DNA from: Mucilaginibacter sp.
GTDB lineage: Bacteria; Bacteroidota; Bacteroidia; Sphingobacteriales; Sphingobacteriaceae
Assembly (NCBI RefSeq): GCF_028288225.1
Contig: NZ_JAQBOC010000017.1
Coordinates: 211,269-275,268 of the forward strand
Direction of reading: 5' to 3'
DNA length: 64,000 nucleotides
The notes under the pieces are model-generated. The model was not told the DNA's origin. It searched no databases and was given only the letters and a program-made list of their open reading frames with translations. A program made the position numbers and the translations under genes. How positions within the stretch are numbered: position 1 is the first letter of the stretch; each line of letters opens with the position of its first letter. This document shows positions 1 through 7,172 of the stretch, piece by piece.

Positions 1-580
1 AATAGGACTCATAAATAAATTGTATGATTTTCGCGTCTTTCTCCTCGATAACAATTGTGCGATTTTTACCCTCACCTACCTTTTTGTACCCAAAAGGCGC
101 TAGGTTGCTCAGAAATCTTCCTTCTTTGGCCCTGGCGGTATAATTCCCTCCTCTTATTTTAATGCTTCTATTAATGTTATCTTCTTCAGCGAGTAACAAC
201 TGAAGACCTGTTCTGAAATAACTGCCGGGAGTATCATAATCAAAAGTAATTCCCTCCGTAACGCTTACGATTTGAATGCTATATTGTTTTTGCAGTCGTT
301 TAACTAACGTCATTGCCTCTCCCGCATCACGGCTAAATCTATCTAACTGATCAACAACAAGATAATCTACGTTCTTTTGGTGTTTCGTAATAAAGGCAGT
401 TAGCTTTAAAAAATCAGGCCTATCGAAAGTTTTTGCGCTGTGTCCACGATCGATAAAAGTGTCAATCAAATGAACTTGGTTAAATTGAAGCCATTGGTCA
501 GTATAAAGTTCTTGGCGTTCAATAGACCCGTTACTTTGACCTAAATTGCTGAAGCGCAAATATCTAATCGCTCGTTTCAT
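1..580 (-). CDS. Serine recombinase (resolvase/invertase type), 3' end outside window
   Basis: The frame is open from an ATG at 580 to the window edge (193 codons), so only the N-terminal part is visible. The start reads MKRAIRYLRFSN, placing the presumed nucleophile at S11 as in the resolvase catalytic domain. It is followed by a conserved VDQLDRFSRD block and, near the edge, by an FGYKKVGEGKNRTIVI stretch that fits the start of the large-serine-recombinase 'recombinase' domain. The enzyme would cut and rejoin DNA through a phosphoserine link to move or invert an element. A 51-residue gene overlaps its start by 17 bp. Family assignment is firm. The element it serves is unknown, and it may simply be part of the decayed island to its right. 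Confidence 0.85.
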   Translation of the reverse strand, partial: MKRAIRYLRFSNLGQSNGSIERQELYTDQWLQFNQVHLIDTFIDRGHSAKTFDRPDFLKLTAFITKHQKNVDYLVVDQLDRFSRDAGEAMTLVKRLQKQYSIQIVSVTEGITFDYDTPGSYFRTGLQLLLAEEDNINRSIKIRGGNYTARAKEGRFLSNLAPFGYKKVGEGKNRTIVIEEKDAKIIQFIYESY

Positions 581-719
581 ATAGTTCTTTTAATGTAATT
601 TGAACAAGAATTTCCGCTAATAAATTTAGTAATTTCTTTTCTTTTTCTTGTTCAAGCTCCTTAGCTTTTTGTGAAATATTTTTCTCGATTGCGTCTTGAG
701 TGTCCTTGCTAATTTCCAT
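564..719 (-). CDS. Small charged protein coupled to the recombinase
   Basis: This is a 51-codon frame from ATG at 719 to TAG at 564. Its 3' end overlaps the first six codons of the recombinase in another frame, which suggests translational coupling. The product is highly charged and Lys/Glu-rich in the middle (ELEQEKEKKLLNLLAEIL), predicting one amphipathic helix, perhaps a small DNA-binding or recombinase accessory protein. I do not recognise a family. The gene is supported mainly by the overlap and by the absence of any other function for the stretch. Confidence 0.45.
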   Translation of the reverse strand: MEISKDTQDAIEKNISQKAKELEQEKEKKLLNLLAEILVQITLKELYETSD

Positions 720-1124
720 ATCAAATTAATCAACCTGTCAATAAAATCTTTAAACAGCAAATCTTATCTTGCCATTAATGCGACGACAAATTTCATAAGC
801 TTATAAAGCTGTTTATGACAAGTTTTTCGGTAGTACCGATAAATAAGGTAGGACTTGATTAACCGAAGGGAAATTAAGGAGAATATTAAGCGATTCAAAA
901 GGCACGAAAAGTCGCAAGATTTAGGAACATTTTGAAGACACAATCATAGTGGAGAATGCAAAAGTCTCCACTATATTGTCTGTTAAGGCTGTTATTCAAT
1001 CATTTAATAAATATCAATAGGCATATTCCTCTTATTCAGCCACAAAACATCAATTGGAGATAACATTTCATCACACTCTGCGTGTTGTTCGTTCCCAAGC
1101 CTCCTGAAATGTCCACTAACCGTC
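720..1124. other. Gap with short palindromes, no gene seen
   Basis: I see no convincing gene here. Upstream of the recombinase pair there is a 13-base palindrome (TCGGTAGTACCGA, 827-839) and, just before it, an imperfect inverted repeat (CATAA...GCTT/AAGC...TTATG, about 793-818). These could be a promoter operator or a recombination core site for the serine recombinase. Neither reading can be settled from sequence alone. Confidence 0.3.
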
Positions 1125-1560
1125 CTAAAAATTATCAGGGCTGACAAAAATGCCCTTGCCCCCTGGCCGCTCGTTTCCAAAATAAATGAAATAGTCCGGC
1201 GAGGGCAAGTATTTTACTTTATACCGTTGGTATACAGCGTCAGGTTGGATGAGGCCATTAATGATCAACCGGCTACCGTCCAGTCGGAATGTTTTGACAC
1301 TGCCATCAGGCGCTATCTGTTCGATGATGATTTGGTGAATGATCGTGCGAATCAGAGCTTTGTTTTTCCCGGCAACAGTCGAAGTATCCTGCTTTGATAA
1401 TAATATTTAAGTAGCTCCGGCCATTTTTGGGGATTCTTTAATATCGCCCTTACCAAACCGGGATAGTTGTTGATATCCAGATCGGTTTGTGCCAGTTTTT
1501 CCCGGGTGTAGCCAACAACTGTTCGCCGGCTTGCAGCCGGATGCTTTGATTTTCGCCGCT
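1125..1560 (-). pseudogene. Frameshifted unknown gene fragment
   Basis: Two minus-strand frames join cleanly near 1395. The upstream frame gives ...NPQKWPELLKYYYQS and the downstream frame continues KQDTSTVAGKNKALIRTII up to TAG at 1125. The joined product reads smoothly (for example FRLDGSRLIINGLIQPDA, then YKVKYLPSPDYFIYFG), so I infer a single-base frameshift in a once intact gene. The 5' limit is unclear because the opposite-strand 610-codon frame starts in the same place, suggesting a rearrangement junction around 1500-1560. I do not recognise the family. Confidence 0.4.
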
Positions 1561-3321
1561 TATACCCATAATACCCGTACGTACCCTGATCTCTGTTTGA
1601 TCCCCAATGAGCAACTGCAAGCATTGGATGAGCAAAAAAACAGGGAACAAATAGTTGCGGTTTTGATTAACAAGCCTGAGTCCGAATTTTATTCAATAAA
1701 ATGGTATTACAAACAATTATTTGATCGTTCCTTAGGTGATAAAGAATGGGGACAGTTTTCGGGAAACAAAGGAAGCTCATCTCACGGTCGATTAAACATA
1801 GAGTTACTTACTCCCGCAATAATTTCCTGGCGGCTATGGCAGAGCTGGTTGGTCGCACATCCAATACTGGAAACCGATTTCAATAATCCATCTCCACCGA
1901 TCGATGAAAGCAATCCGAATTGGGGTAGTATATTAGTGGGTGGTAAAATATTTCTTGCGAACGATGAGCCTAAATACGAATGGGTACCAATCCTTCCTTC
2001 GTTGTCAAGTTTTGAGCAATTTGAAAGTTCTTCCACTACAGCTGGTTTTGCAGTAGGTCTTTCCGGTTTTGCGGTAACCCCTGAACGATCTCAAGCTGAT
2101 CTTCCATTTACCCATCCGTTTGCAAATGATGATGATTTCGGACTACCACCGCAAGAAGGAGGACCACCAGATGGGATAAGGCACCCGTGGGGTAACGTGG
2201 GCAATGATTTTACATTTGGCGTTGCGCCCGATAAGCAATATTGGCCATTGCTGGCAACAAGCAATCTTGATCTCAGCGCAATTGCACCATGGATTAAGCC
2301 GAGCAACGAAGTTTCTGATGGATTAGCAGAAACTCCTATAGGTTTTGACGTTCCAGGGATTCTTCACGTAGAGGAAGACATGGGATTGTTGCCAGTGGGA
2401 TACCGACCCGGGGAATTTGACAGAGTGGCGATATACGGACGCTGGATAATTGATGCCGGGCATGACGATTTCGGATCAGAAATTCACCCGCCAACCTTGT
2501 TGGCCGTGGCTCGGCCAAATGGCGATAACAGGGATGAAACAATATCGACTCTTATTGGGCTGCCATACTTTGTTAGTCAAATCTTTGGACATGATGATAA
2601 TGAGAATCCTTTAGGTCTGCGAACATATCTTTTTAGTGAATTGTCAAAAAAAGATGCTGATTTATTTGGACCTCATTTTGGGATGGCCCAAGCCACCCTG
2701 CCATATGGGCCTCTCCTTAATACTATGCCTAATATCTATCCTGGTTTTGGGCCTGATGGAAGCTTTATTTATTTTTTTTACACGTTACGGCTCCCTTCGG
2801 GCAGAAAGTCTTCGTCAGACAAATTAATAGTAAGGGCAAATTTCAAGACAAGAACGGGTGTAATACCGCTAATAGTAGCAGGCAATGATGAATTGTATGT
2901 ATATATTATTACAACACCGGATTATGTTGCAGCACAAACGCCACTGCAAGCTGGATGGTTGGACATTTCTAAGGACGATTTACTCAATGAAGCGAGTCAA
3001 TCGGAAATAGATGCTGTCAATCAGTATTTATCTGAAGCAATAAATGGTATTAGACAAGGTCGGAAACCCGATGGCTCACAAATCCCCAGTGTTGCGGATT
3101 GGGATGCCCTGGCGAATGGACTGCAGGATTTAATTAACAGAGGGGTATCAATGCCTTGGTACAAGGCTCCGGCGGCTCCAAGTCCAGAAGAACTCGATCA
3201 GAACGCTTTTGAAATACTAATGGAAGATTGGTCAGGCCCGAAAGAGGCACCGAGAGATATTGATGACCATCAACCTTTTCCGATATGTGGTTCAATTAAA
3301 TTACGGTGGTCGCGTGCATAG
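1489..3321 (+). CDS. Large protein of unknown function, 5' end doubtful
   Basis: The frame is open for 610 codons from GTG 1489. There is no in-frame ATG in the first several hundred bases, and its first ~20 codons lie over a decayed gene on the other strand, so the natural N-terminus is probably lost or lies near 1550. No signal peptide or membrane helix is visible. The middle (about residues 325-350) carries a compact Asp/His/Glu cluster, IIDAGHDDFGSEIHPP, that looks like a metal-binding motif. The Pro/Asp-rich part before it (DDDFGLPPQEGGPPDG) suggests a surface-exposed linker. The C-terminal third contains a helix-forming stretch (about 495-560). I recognise no named family. Isolation among mobile-element relics suggests transferred cargo. 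Confidence 0.55.
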   Translation: MPVFPGCSQQLFAGLQPDALIFAAYTHNTRTYPDLCLIPNEQLQALDEQKNREQIVAVLINKPESEFYSIKWYYKQLFDRSLGDKEWGQFSGNKGSSSHGRLNIELLTPAIISWRLWQSWLVAHPILETDFNNPSPPIDESNPNWGSILVGGKIFLANDEPKYEWVPILPSLSSFEQFESSSTTAGFAVGLSGFAVTPERSQADLPFTHPFANDDDFGLPPQEGGPPDGIRHPWGNVGNDFTFGVAPDKQYWPLLATSNLDLSAIAPWIKPSNEVSDGLAETPIGFDVPGILHVEEDMGLLPVGYRPGEFDRVAIYGRWIIDAGHDDFGSEIHPPTLLAVARPNGDNRDETISTLIGLPYFVSQIFGHDDNENPLGLRTYLFSELSKKDADLFGPHFGMAQATLPYGPLLNTMPNIYPGFGPDGSFIYFFYTLRLPSGRKSSSDKLIVRANFKTRTGVIPLIVAGNDELYVYIITTPDYVAAQTPLQAGWLDISKDDLLNEASQSEIDAVNQYLSEAINGIRQGRKPDGSQIPSVADWDALANGLQDLINRGVSMPWYKAPAAPSPEELDQNAFEILMEDWSGPKEAPRDIDDHQPFPICGSIKLRWSRA

Positions 3322-3410
3322 CGCCAAACAAGTTTAGAACTATAACAGGAAATAAACAGAACAGCCAGAACAGGCTATTCAATATCTGTATTAATAGCTG
3401 GTTTTTAAAT

Positions 3411-3446
3411 TAACTAACCATTGGCAAATAACTAACCATTGGCAAA
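3411..3446. repeat. Perfect 18-bp tandem duplication
   Basis: The unit TAACTAACCATTGGCAAA occurs twice head-to-tail with no mismatch, just downstream of the 610-codon gene. It contains the near-palindrome CCATTGG. It could be a slippage duplication or a paired protein-binding site. Confidence 0.85.
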
Positions 3447-3561
3447 CCAGAGATTGTGATGGAAGATTTATCTATTTATTGTTTAGTATTTTAACCGTCT
3501 TATTTGCTGCTGGAACAACTTTCTAAAATATGGAGAGTTGTCTTCAAAACACAGTGTTGCA

Positions 3562-3738
3562 ATGGCTTCTTACGGCCAGCTCAGAAGAAAATTAGAGTTA
3601 TCAAATTGTTGGGGAGATATTTTAACAAGAGATTTTTTTAAACAAATACTGGTTCAATGGGGTGAACTTGAAAAAAAATCACCCGCTATTTGGAAAAAGA
3701 TCTACACTAAAGTTTTGGAACCGATTAGTGAAACTTAA
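3562..3738 (+). CDS. Short orphan frame, probably a gene fragment
   Basis: From ATG 3562 the frame encodes 58 residues ending KVLEPISET. The composition is protein-like (RRKLELSNCWGDILTRDFF, then QWGELEKKSPAIWKKIY), predicting helices. It stays open upstream only to a TAG at 3484, so this looks like the 3' tail of a lost gene rather than a complete one. I do not recognise the family. Confidence 0.3.
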   Translation: MASYGQLRRKLELSNCWGDILTRDFFKQILVQWGELEKKSPAIWKKIYTKVLEPISET

Positions 3739-3871
3739 CTCGGAATCCCGTTAGTATGTCAACTTTCTCGTCAGTAATGATGTGGTTTTACCGGCGGCTT
3801 TGCTGTCTTTGGAGTTTAGCGTGCGGAAAAATTTCAAAAAGAAACCGGCACGTTTAAAACCGGATAATAAT

Positions 3872-3901
3872 AAAAGGCTACCCTGATCAGGAGTTGCCTT
3901 T
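3872..3901. terminator. Hairpin with T-rich tail
   Basis: The outer arms AAAGGC and GCCTTT enclose a self-complementary CCTGATCAGG core, followed by TTTCG on the plus strand. The A-rich left flank would also give a T tail on the minus strand. It is plausible as a terminator of the old island genes, but the loop is not ideal. No other gene is seen between 3739 and 4082. Confidence 0.35.
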
Positions 3902-4082
3902 CGTTGGTTTCTATGCAGCTTTATTTACTGCAATCGCCCTTCGTAATGAATTAGGGTTTTTATTTAACGGATTTGGTGCAAATCAAATTACAATAATTTA
4001 GTTGGAGAAATACTTAGGAGCAAGCATGCGCTTTGACAGTCGTTGCATACGTAGATGGCCGGGGTGTTACCTCCCATTCTCG

Positions 4083-4424
4083 TCATCGATTCTTTTTAAT
4101 ATCGCGTCCCTTACCGCTACTATAAATTTTACCTGGCACCCTTTTTCTGGACATAATGGACTGCCAGCGGCGGTGGGCCTTACCGATCTTTACATTGAAA
4201 TGCGCTTCCAGCCACTGGATGATTTCGGTAATCGATGCGTTGCCATATTTAATTTGCCCGGTCAGCCAGATGCCGTAGCCAAATTCAACGAGGTTAATGG
4301 TCTCCCCTGTCCAGGATAAAGTTTTAGGATTATCCTTTACCAGTTCGCGGGATTCTTTGTGATAGGTGTTTTCAAGACTTTTCAATTCGTCGATTAAATA
4401 GGTTTGCAGCCTTTCCAATGCCAT
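4083..4424 (-). pseudogene. RteC-family C-terminal fragment (conjugative transposon regulator)
   Basis: The 113-residue frame has the RteC-type C-terminus: LSWTGETINLVEFGYGIWL, then GNASITEIIQWLEAHFNV and KIGKAHRRWQSIMSRKR. In CTnDOT-like conjugative transposons RteC controls excision. This is inferred from family knowledge, not shown here. Full RteC proteins are roughly 2-3 times longer, so only the C-terminal part survives. Upstream, at about 4430-4551 and in another frame, a proline-rich coding-like stretch (KPPKVPGSPGPSPKPR) may be the tail of a mobilisation gene. It supports a once-integrated conjugative element. Confidence 0.65.
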
Positions 4425-4633
4425 AAACCTGCCAAAAAGCTGCTCACCAGGGGCGATACGAGTACTTCTGCGGGTTTATGCCGTAGTTCCTCCGTACGGG
4501 GCTTTGGGGATGGGCCGGGCGAGCCGGGTACCTTTGGTGGTTTTTTCTGTTTGTTAGAATAGCATTAAACGCTATATTTAACTAATTGAAAATCAATGCT
4601 ATTAAAAAAAAAACATCTTTAACGGACTTAGCC

Positions 4634-5133
4634 ATGTTTACATCATCACAACAAGAAACGTACTTAGCAGGCTTAATTGAGGAGGGCGTTGCTAAATTTA
4701 AAAGCAAAACCAAGTGGTCAAAGATTGCGAACTACGTAGTGTCGGTGGCAATTATTGTGCTGTCTTCCCTTTTAACCGTTACGCTCGGGCTAAACTTCGA
4801 CTCAAACGGGACAGCAGCTGTATCGAATGTATTGCAGGTAAAAAATTATGCCTTAATCATCGGTGCGAGCATAACCCTGCTTTCGGCGCTTAAAGCCTTT
4901 TGGAAATTGGATACCTACTGGATCAGGCGTAAAATAATGTTTGGGAAATATGAGGATCTTCAATATGAATTTAAGTATAAACAAGCATCTAACTCACTAA
5001 AGATCTGGCCGCATTGTTTGAACAATACCGAGCCATTCAAGCCAATCAAATGAACTATTGGGAAGATGCCTACAAGCGCTTAAAAACAGAAACGGACAAA
5101 AAGAAAGATCCCAAACCTCACCAGAGTGAATAA
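4634..5133 (+). pseudogene. Frameshifted two-TM (SLATT-like) membrane protein
   Basis: From ATG 4634 (or TTG 4586) the frame gives a soluble start, a first TM segment (NYVVSVAIIVLSSLLTVTLG), a second (YALIIGASITLLSALKAF) and a cytoplasmic helix (YEDLQYEFKYKQASNSL). It then drifts into a non-coding-like tail ending at 5053. In the neighbouring frame the helix clearly continues from about 5003 (KDLAALFEQYRAIQANQ, then NYWEDAYKRLKTETDKKK) to TAA at 5131. One base has therefore probably been lost near 4993-5002. The two-helix plus C-terminal helix layout fits SLATT-domain proteins, a family predicted to act as pore effectors in nucleotide-signal defence systems. No partner gene is present here. 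Confidence 0.6.
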
Positions 5134-5315
5134 ATTCATGGATAATTTATAAATACATAAAAGCCCCCGTGCACTCGCTGCTTTGGAGCTTTAATCTACA
5201 CCTTGTCACAATGCGCACATGAGCGTGCGTTTTGAGGCCGCAAGATAGCATCCAATTTTTTTTATAACAAGAGCCATCCCTAAAAGTGCTATATTTTAAG
5301 TCTAAACCATTCACA

Positions 5316-5531
5316 ATGAAAAGAATGCTTCTTATTGTCACGATGCTTATCGGTATATCCGTGAGCTATGCAACACCCATCAAGCCGCATATCAAAGCCA
5401 CTGTTGATTCAGTCTATATATGCCAAAGCAGAGCAGCTTATGCCTATCACTCCTATGAGTGCAGAGGGCTATCACAGTGCACCCATGTCATTGTGAAGAT
5501 TCCCAAAGCCCAGGCAATCAAACAAGGGTAA
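5316..5531 (+). CDS. Small secreted Cys/His protein, 3' end cut by IS remnant
   Basis: ATG 5316 gives a clear signal peptide (MKRMLLIVTMLIGISVSYA), followed by a short mature part with VYICQSRAAYAYHSYECRG and LSQCTHVIVKIPKAQAI. The Cys/His spacing resembles a small Bacteroidetes family with a C...KYH...CRGL...C pattern that may bind metal or form disulfides. The frame stops at 5531, exactly where the opposite-strand IS3 orfB reading begins, so the last 10-20 residues were probably replaced by the insertion. An upstream TTG at 5286 is possible but would place the signal peptide internally. Confidence 0.5.
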   Translation: MKRMLLIVTMLIGISVSYATPIKPHIKATVDSVYICQSRAAYAYHSYECRGLSQCTHVIVKIPKAQAIKQG

Positions 5532-5950
5532 CTTACGGTAAACATAATAACAGCTGCGGCTTACCGAAAGAACATTACACATAACAATAACAGGAAAGAT
5601 CAGTTCCTGGGAAAGAATAAAGGCATACACCTTCTTTAAATCCCCCGGCTGAAAATGCCCAACGCTTTTTTTAAAATATCCCTTTCCTGCTCAACTTCCC
5701 GTAAACGGGCCTTGATCCGCTCATGTTCGGCTCCTGATACAGGCGGAATAACAATAACATCCCCCGGGGACGGTAATGCTCCTAAAGATTGATTATACTC
5801 CGACTTCCACCGATGAACCATGTTCGAGTTAATACCCAGTGAGTGGGAGATCTCCTGAACAGGACGGCCGCTGATTGTCATTTTTATTACATCGTTCTTA
5901 AACTTCGCATCGTATTTCCTACGCGGCTTGTCTAACTTTTTTCCTAACAT
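5525..5950 (-). mobile_element. IS3-family insertion sequence remnant
   Basis: This contains a complete orfA and the first ~35 codons of orfB in the -1 frame. A minus-strand A7G run near 5665-5672, close to the end of orfA, provides a classic IS3 slippery site. Slipping back one base joins DILKK to SVGHFQPGDLKKVYAF. The orfB part reads VYAFILSQELIFPVIVMC and then SVSRSCYYVYRK, the usual IS3 OrfB N-terminus, and is lost at about 5530. The DDE catalytic domain is absent, so this copy is dead. I could not identify terminal inverted repeats. Confidence 0.75.
5636..5950 (-). CDS. IS3-family transposase OrfA (HTH protein)
   Basis: This is a 104-residue protein with an N-terminal helix-turn-helix of the transposase-8 kind: RRKYDAKFKNDVIKMTISG, then VQEISHSLGINSNMVHRWK. 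A C-terminal leucine-zipper-like helix follows (HERIKARLREVEQERDILKK). OrfA binds the IS ends and is normally fused to OrfB by a -1 frameshift. Here OrfB is truncated, so OrfA alone could act only as a DNA-binding inhibitor. Length is normal for the family. Confidence 0.8.
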   Translation of the reverse strand: MLGKKLDKPRRKYDAKFKNDVIKMTISGRPVQEISHSLGINSNMVHRWKSEYNQSLGALPSPGDVIVIPPVSGAEHERIKARLREVEQERDILKKALGIFSRGI

Positions 5951-5999
5951 CGCTTTGCTAATTTAAGCAAATCCTACTGTCCGGTTTTACCGATGCATC

Positions 6000-6482
6000 T
6001 CACATAACTTCCTGTTCTATATAATTATCGAAATGTTTAATCTCATCTATAACTTTTGCAAGGACCCTTTCGTGCTCACGAACAGTAGATGTAATGTCGT
6101 TAATCGTCTGCTTCAGATCAATGGTCTTTTCCTGAATCTTTGTAAATCCACTGGAGATGGCCTCTGTCAACATTTCTGACTGTACTTCATTATTACGGAT
6201 ACATTTATAGTGCTGCTCCTCAATCTCCGTCCCACATACCGGACAGGCTGCATAGTTCAGTAAGCTAAATAAATTGCTGCCTTCATCGATAAACTCAAGC
6301 CGACTAAGATCACTGTCATAATGTTCCAATAAAAGTTCAAAACGCGCCAGTAATTGTTTTTTATAGTTGATCTCTGAAGTCACTTCCACTTGCTCATCAA
6401 CCAGTTTCTTTCGAGCTATCTTGGCTCTATTTAAGTTAGCCCAAAAACCATCAAATCGGCTTAGTGCCGATTTATATTCGTA
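6000..6482 (-). pseudogene. Coiled-coil fragment with a CxxC motif
   Basis: The frame is open from the TAA at 6485 down to the stop at 6000 without a good start. It reads EYKSALSRFDGFWANLNRA, then long charged helices, a PVCGTEIEE motif and further coiled coil. This is the look of the mid-section of an SMC/Rad50-like or AAA ATPase with a zinc-hook-style cysteine pair. Walker motifs are absent, so it is a fragment cut at both ends. The nearest GTG (6389) would give 129 residues. The left end is followed directly by the IS3 remnant. Confidence 0.4.
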
Positions 6483-6491
6483 TTACTGTAA

Positions 6492-6748
6492 ATGGCCAAC
6501 GTTTCGAAACTACATCAGGCCGGAAATGCGAATCTGCTGCATAGAATAGCATTGCGGGGACGGCTAAAAGGGACTAAGAAGGAAACTAAATCCTTTAATG
6601 CCTATTTAGAAAATCTGCAAGCACAAGTTTGTGAGGCACACCACCAGTTAAGCGAAACAAGTAGCATTATTACTGCCGAGAGTTTTAGAAGCAAATTTTA
6701 GGCAAAAGCGAAAAAGTAAGAAATATTACACGAAGGTTCAAAAAGTAA
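6492..6748 (+). pseudogene. Tyrosine integrase N-terminal fragment
   Basis: The frame carries the arm-binding/SAM-like start of a Bacteroidetes tyrosine recombinase: RGRLKGTKKETKSFNAYLEN, then LQAQVCEAHHQL and SSIITAESFRSKF. At 6700 it stops, but the neighbouring frame continues the family sequence as ILGKSEKV before dying at 6748. The catalytic R-H-R-Y domain is missing. It is best explained as the decayed integrase of the element that brought in this island. Confidence 0.55.
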
Positions 6749-7172
6749 TTTACAGGACAGACGAATCCATTTTTAGATAGCGCTCCGCGTAAATGAATAC
6801 CAACGGGATCTTTTCTAATAACAACTTTGCCTTTTTTAGGGGCAAGGAAAATGATAAGTCTTAGAAAAACTTAGGCAGGGATTTAATTACTCAAACTATT
6901 GTAATTCACCCCAATTTGAGGAAAAAATTAATGAATATTTGAAAAAACATAATTGCCGGATAAATCGAAGACCAATACCGGTATTAATTGTCAGGCAATA
7001 TTAAATAACTCGCTATTAAATACTTATAACCATAAAATAAAATAAAAATTATTTCTCTTAAATTATTTTATTCCCTGTCATTTTTATCGGTTAATAATCC
7101 AAAACCCTTTAATGGGTGTAGTTTTTGTTAATTGGGTATACATTATTTTCATTGATTTGATATACGTATTAT
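6749..7172. other. AT-rich gap upstream of the large T9SS gene
   Basis: No open frame of interest is seen. The final ~150 bases are strongly AT-rich and probably hold the promoter of the gene at 7173. I find no exact TAnnTTTG box at a useful distance. Confidence 0.3.
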
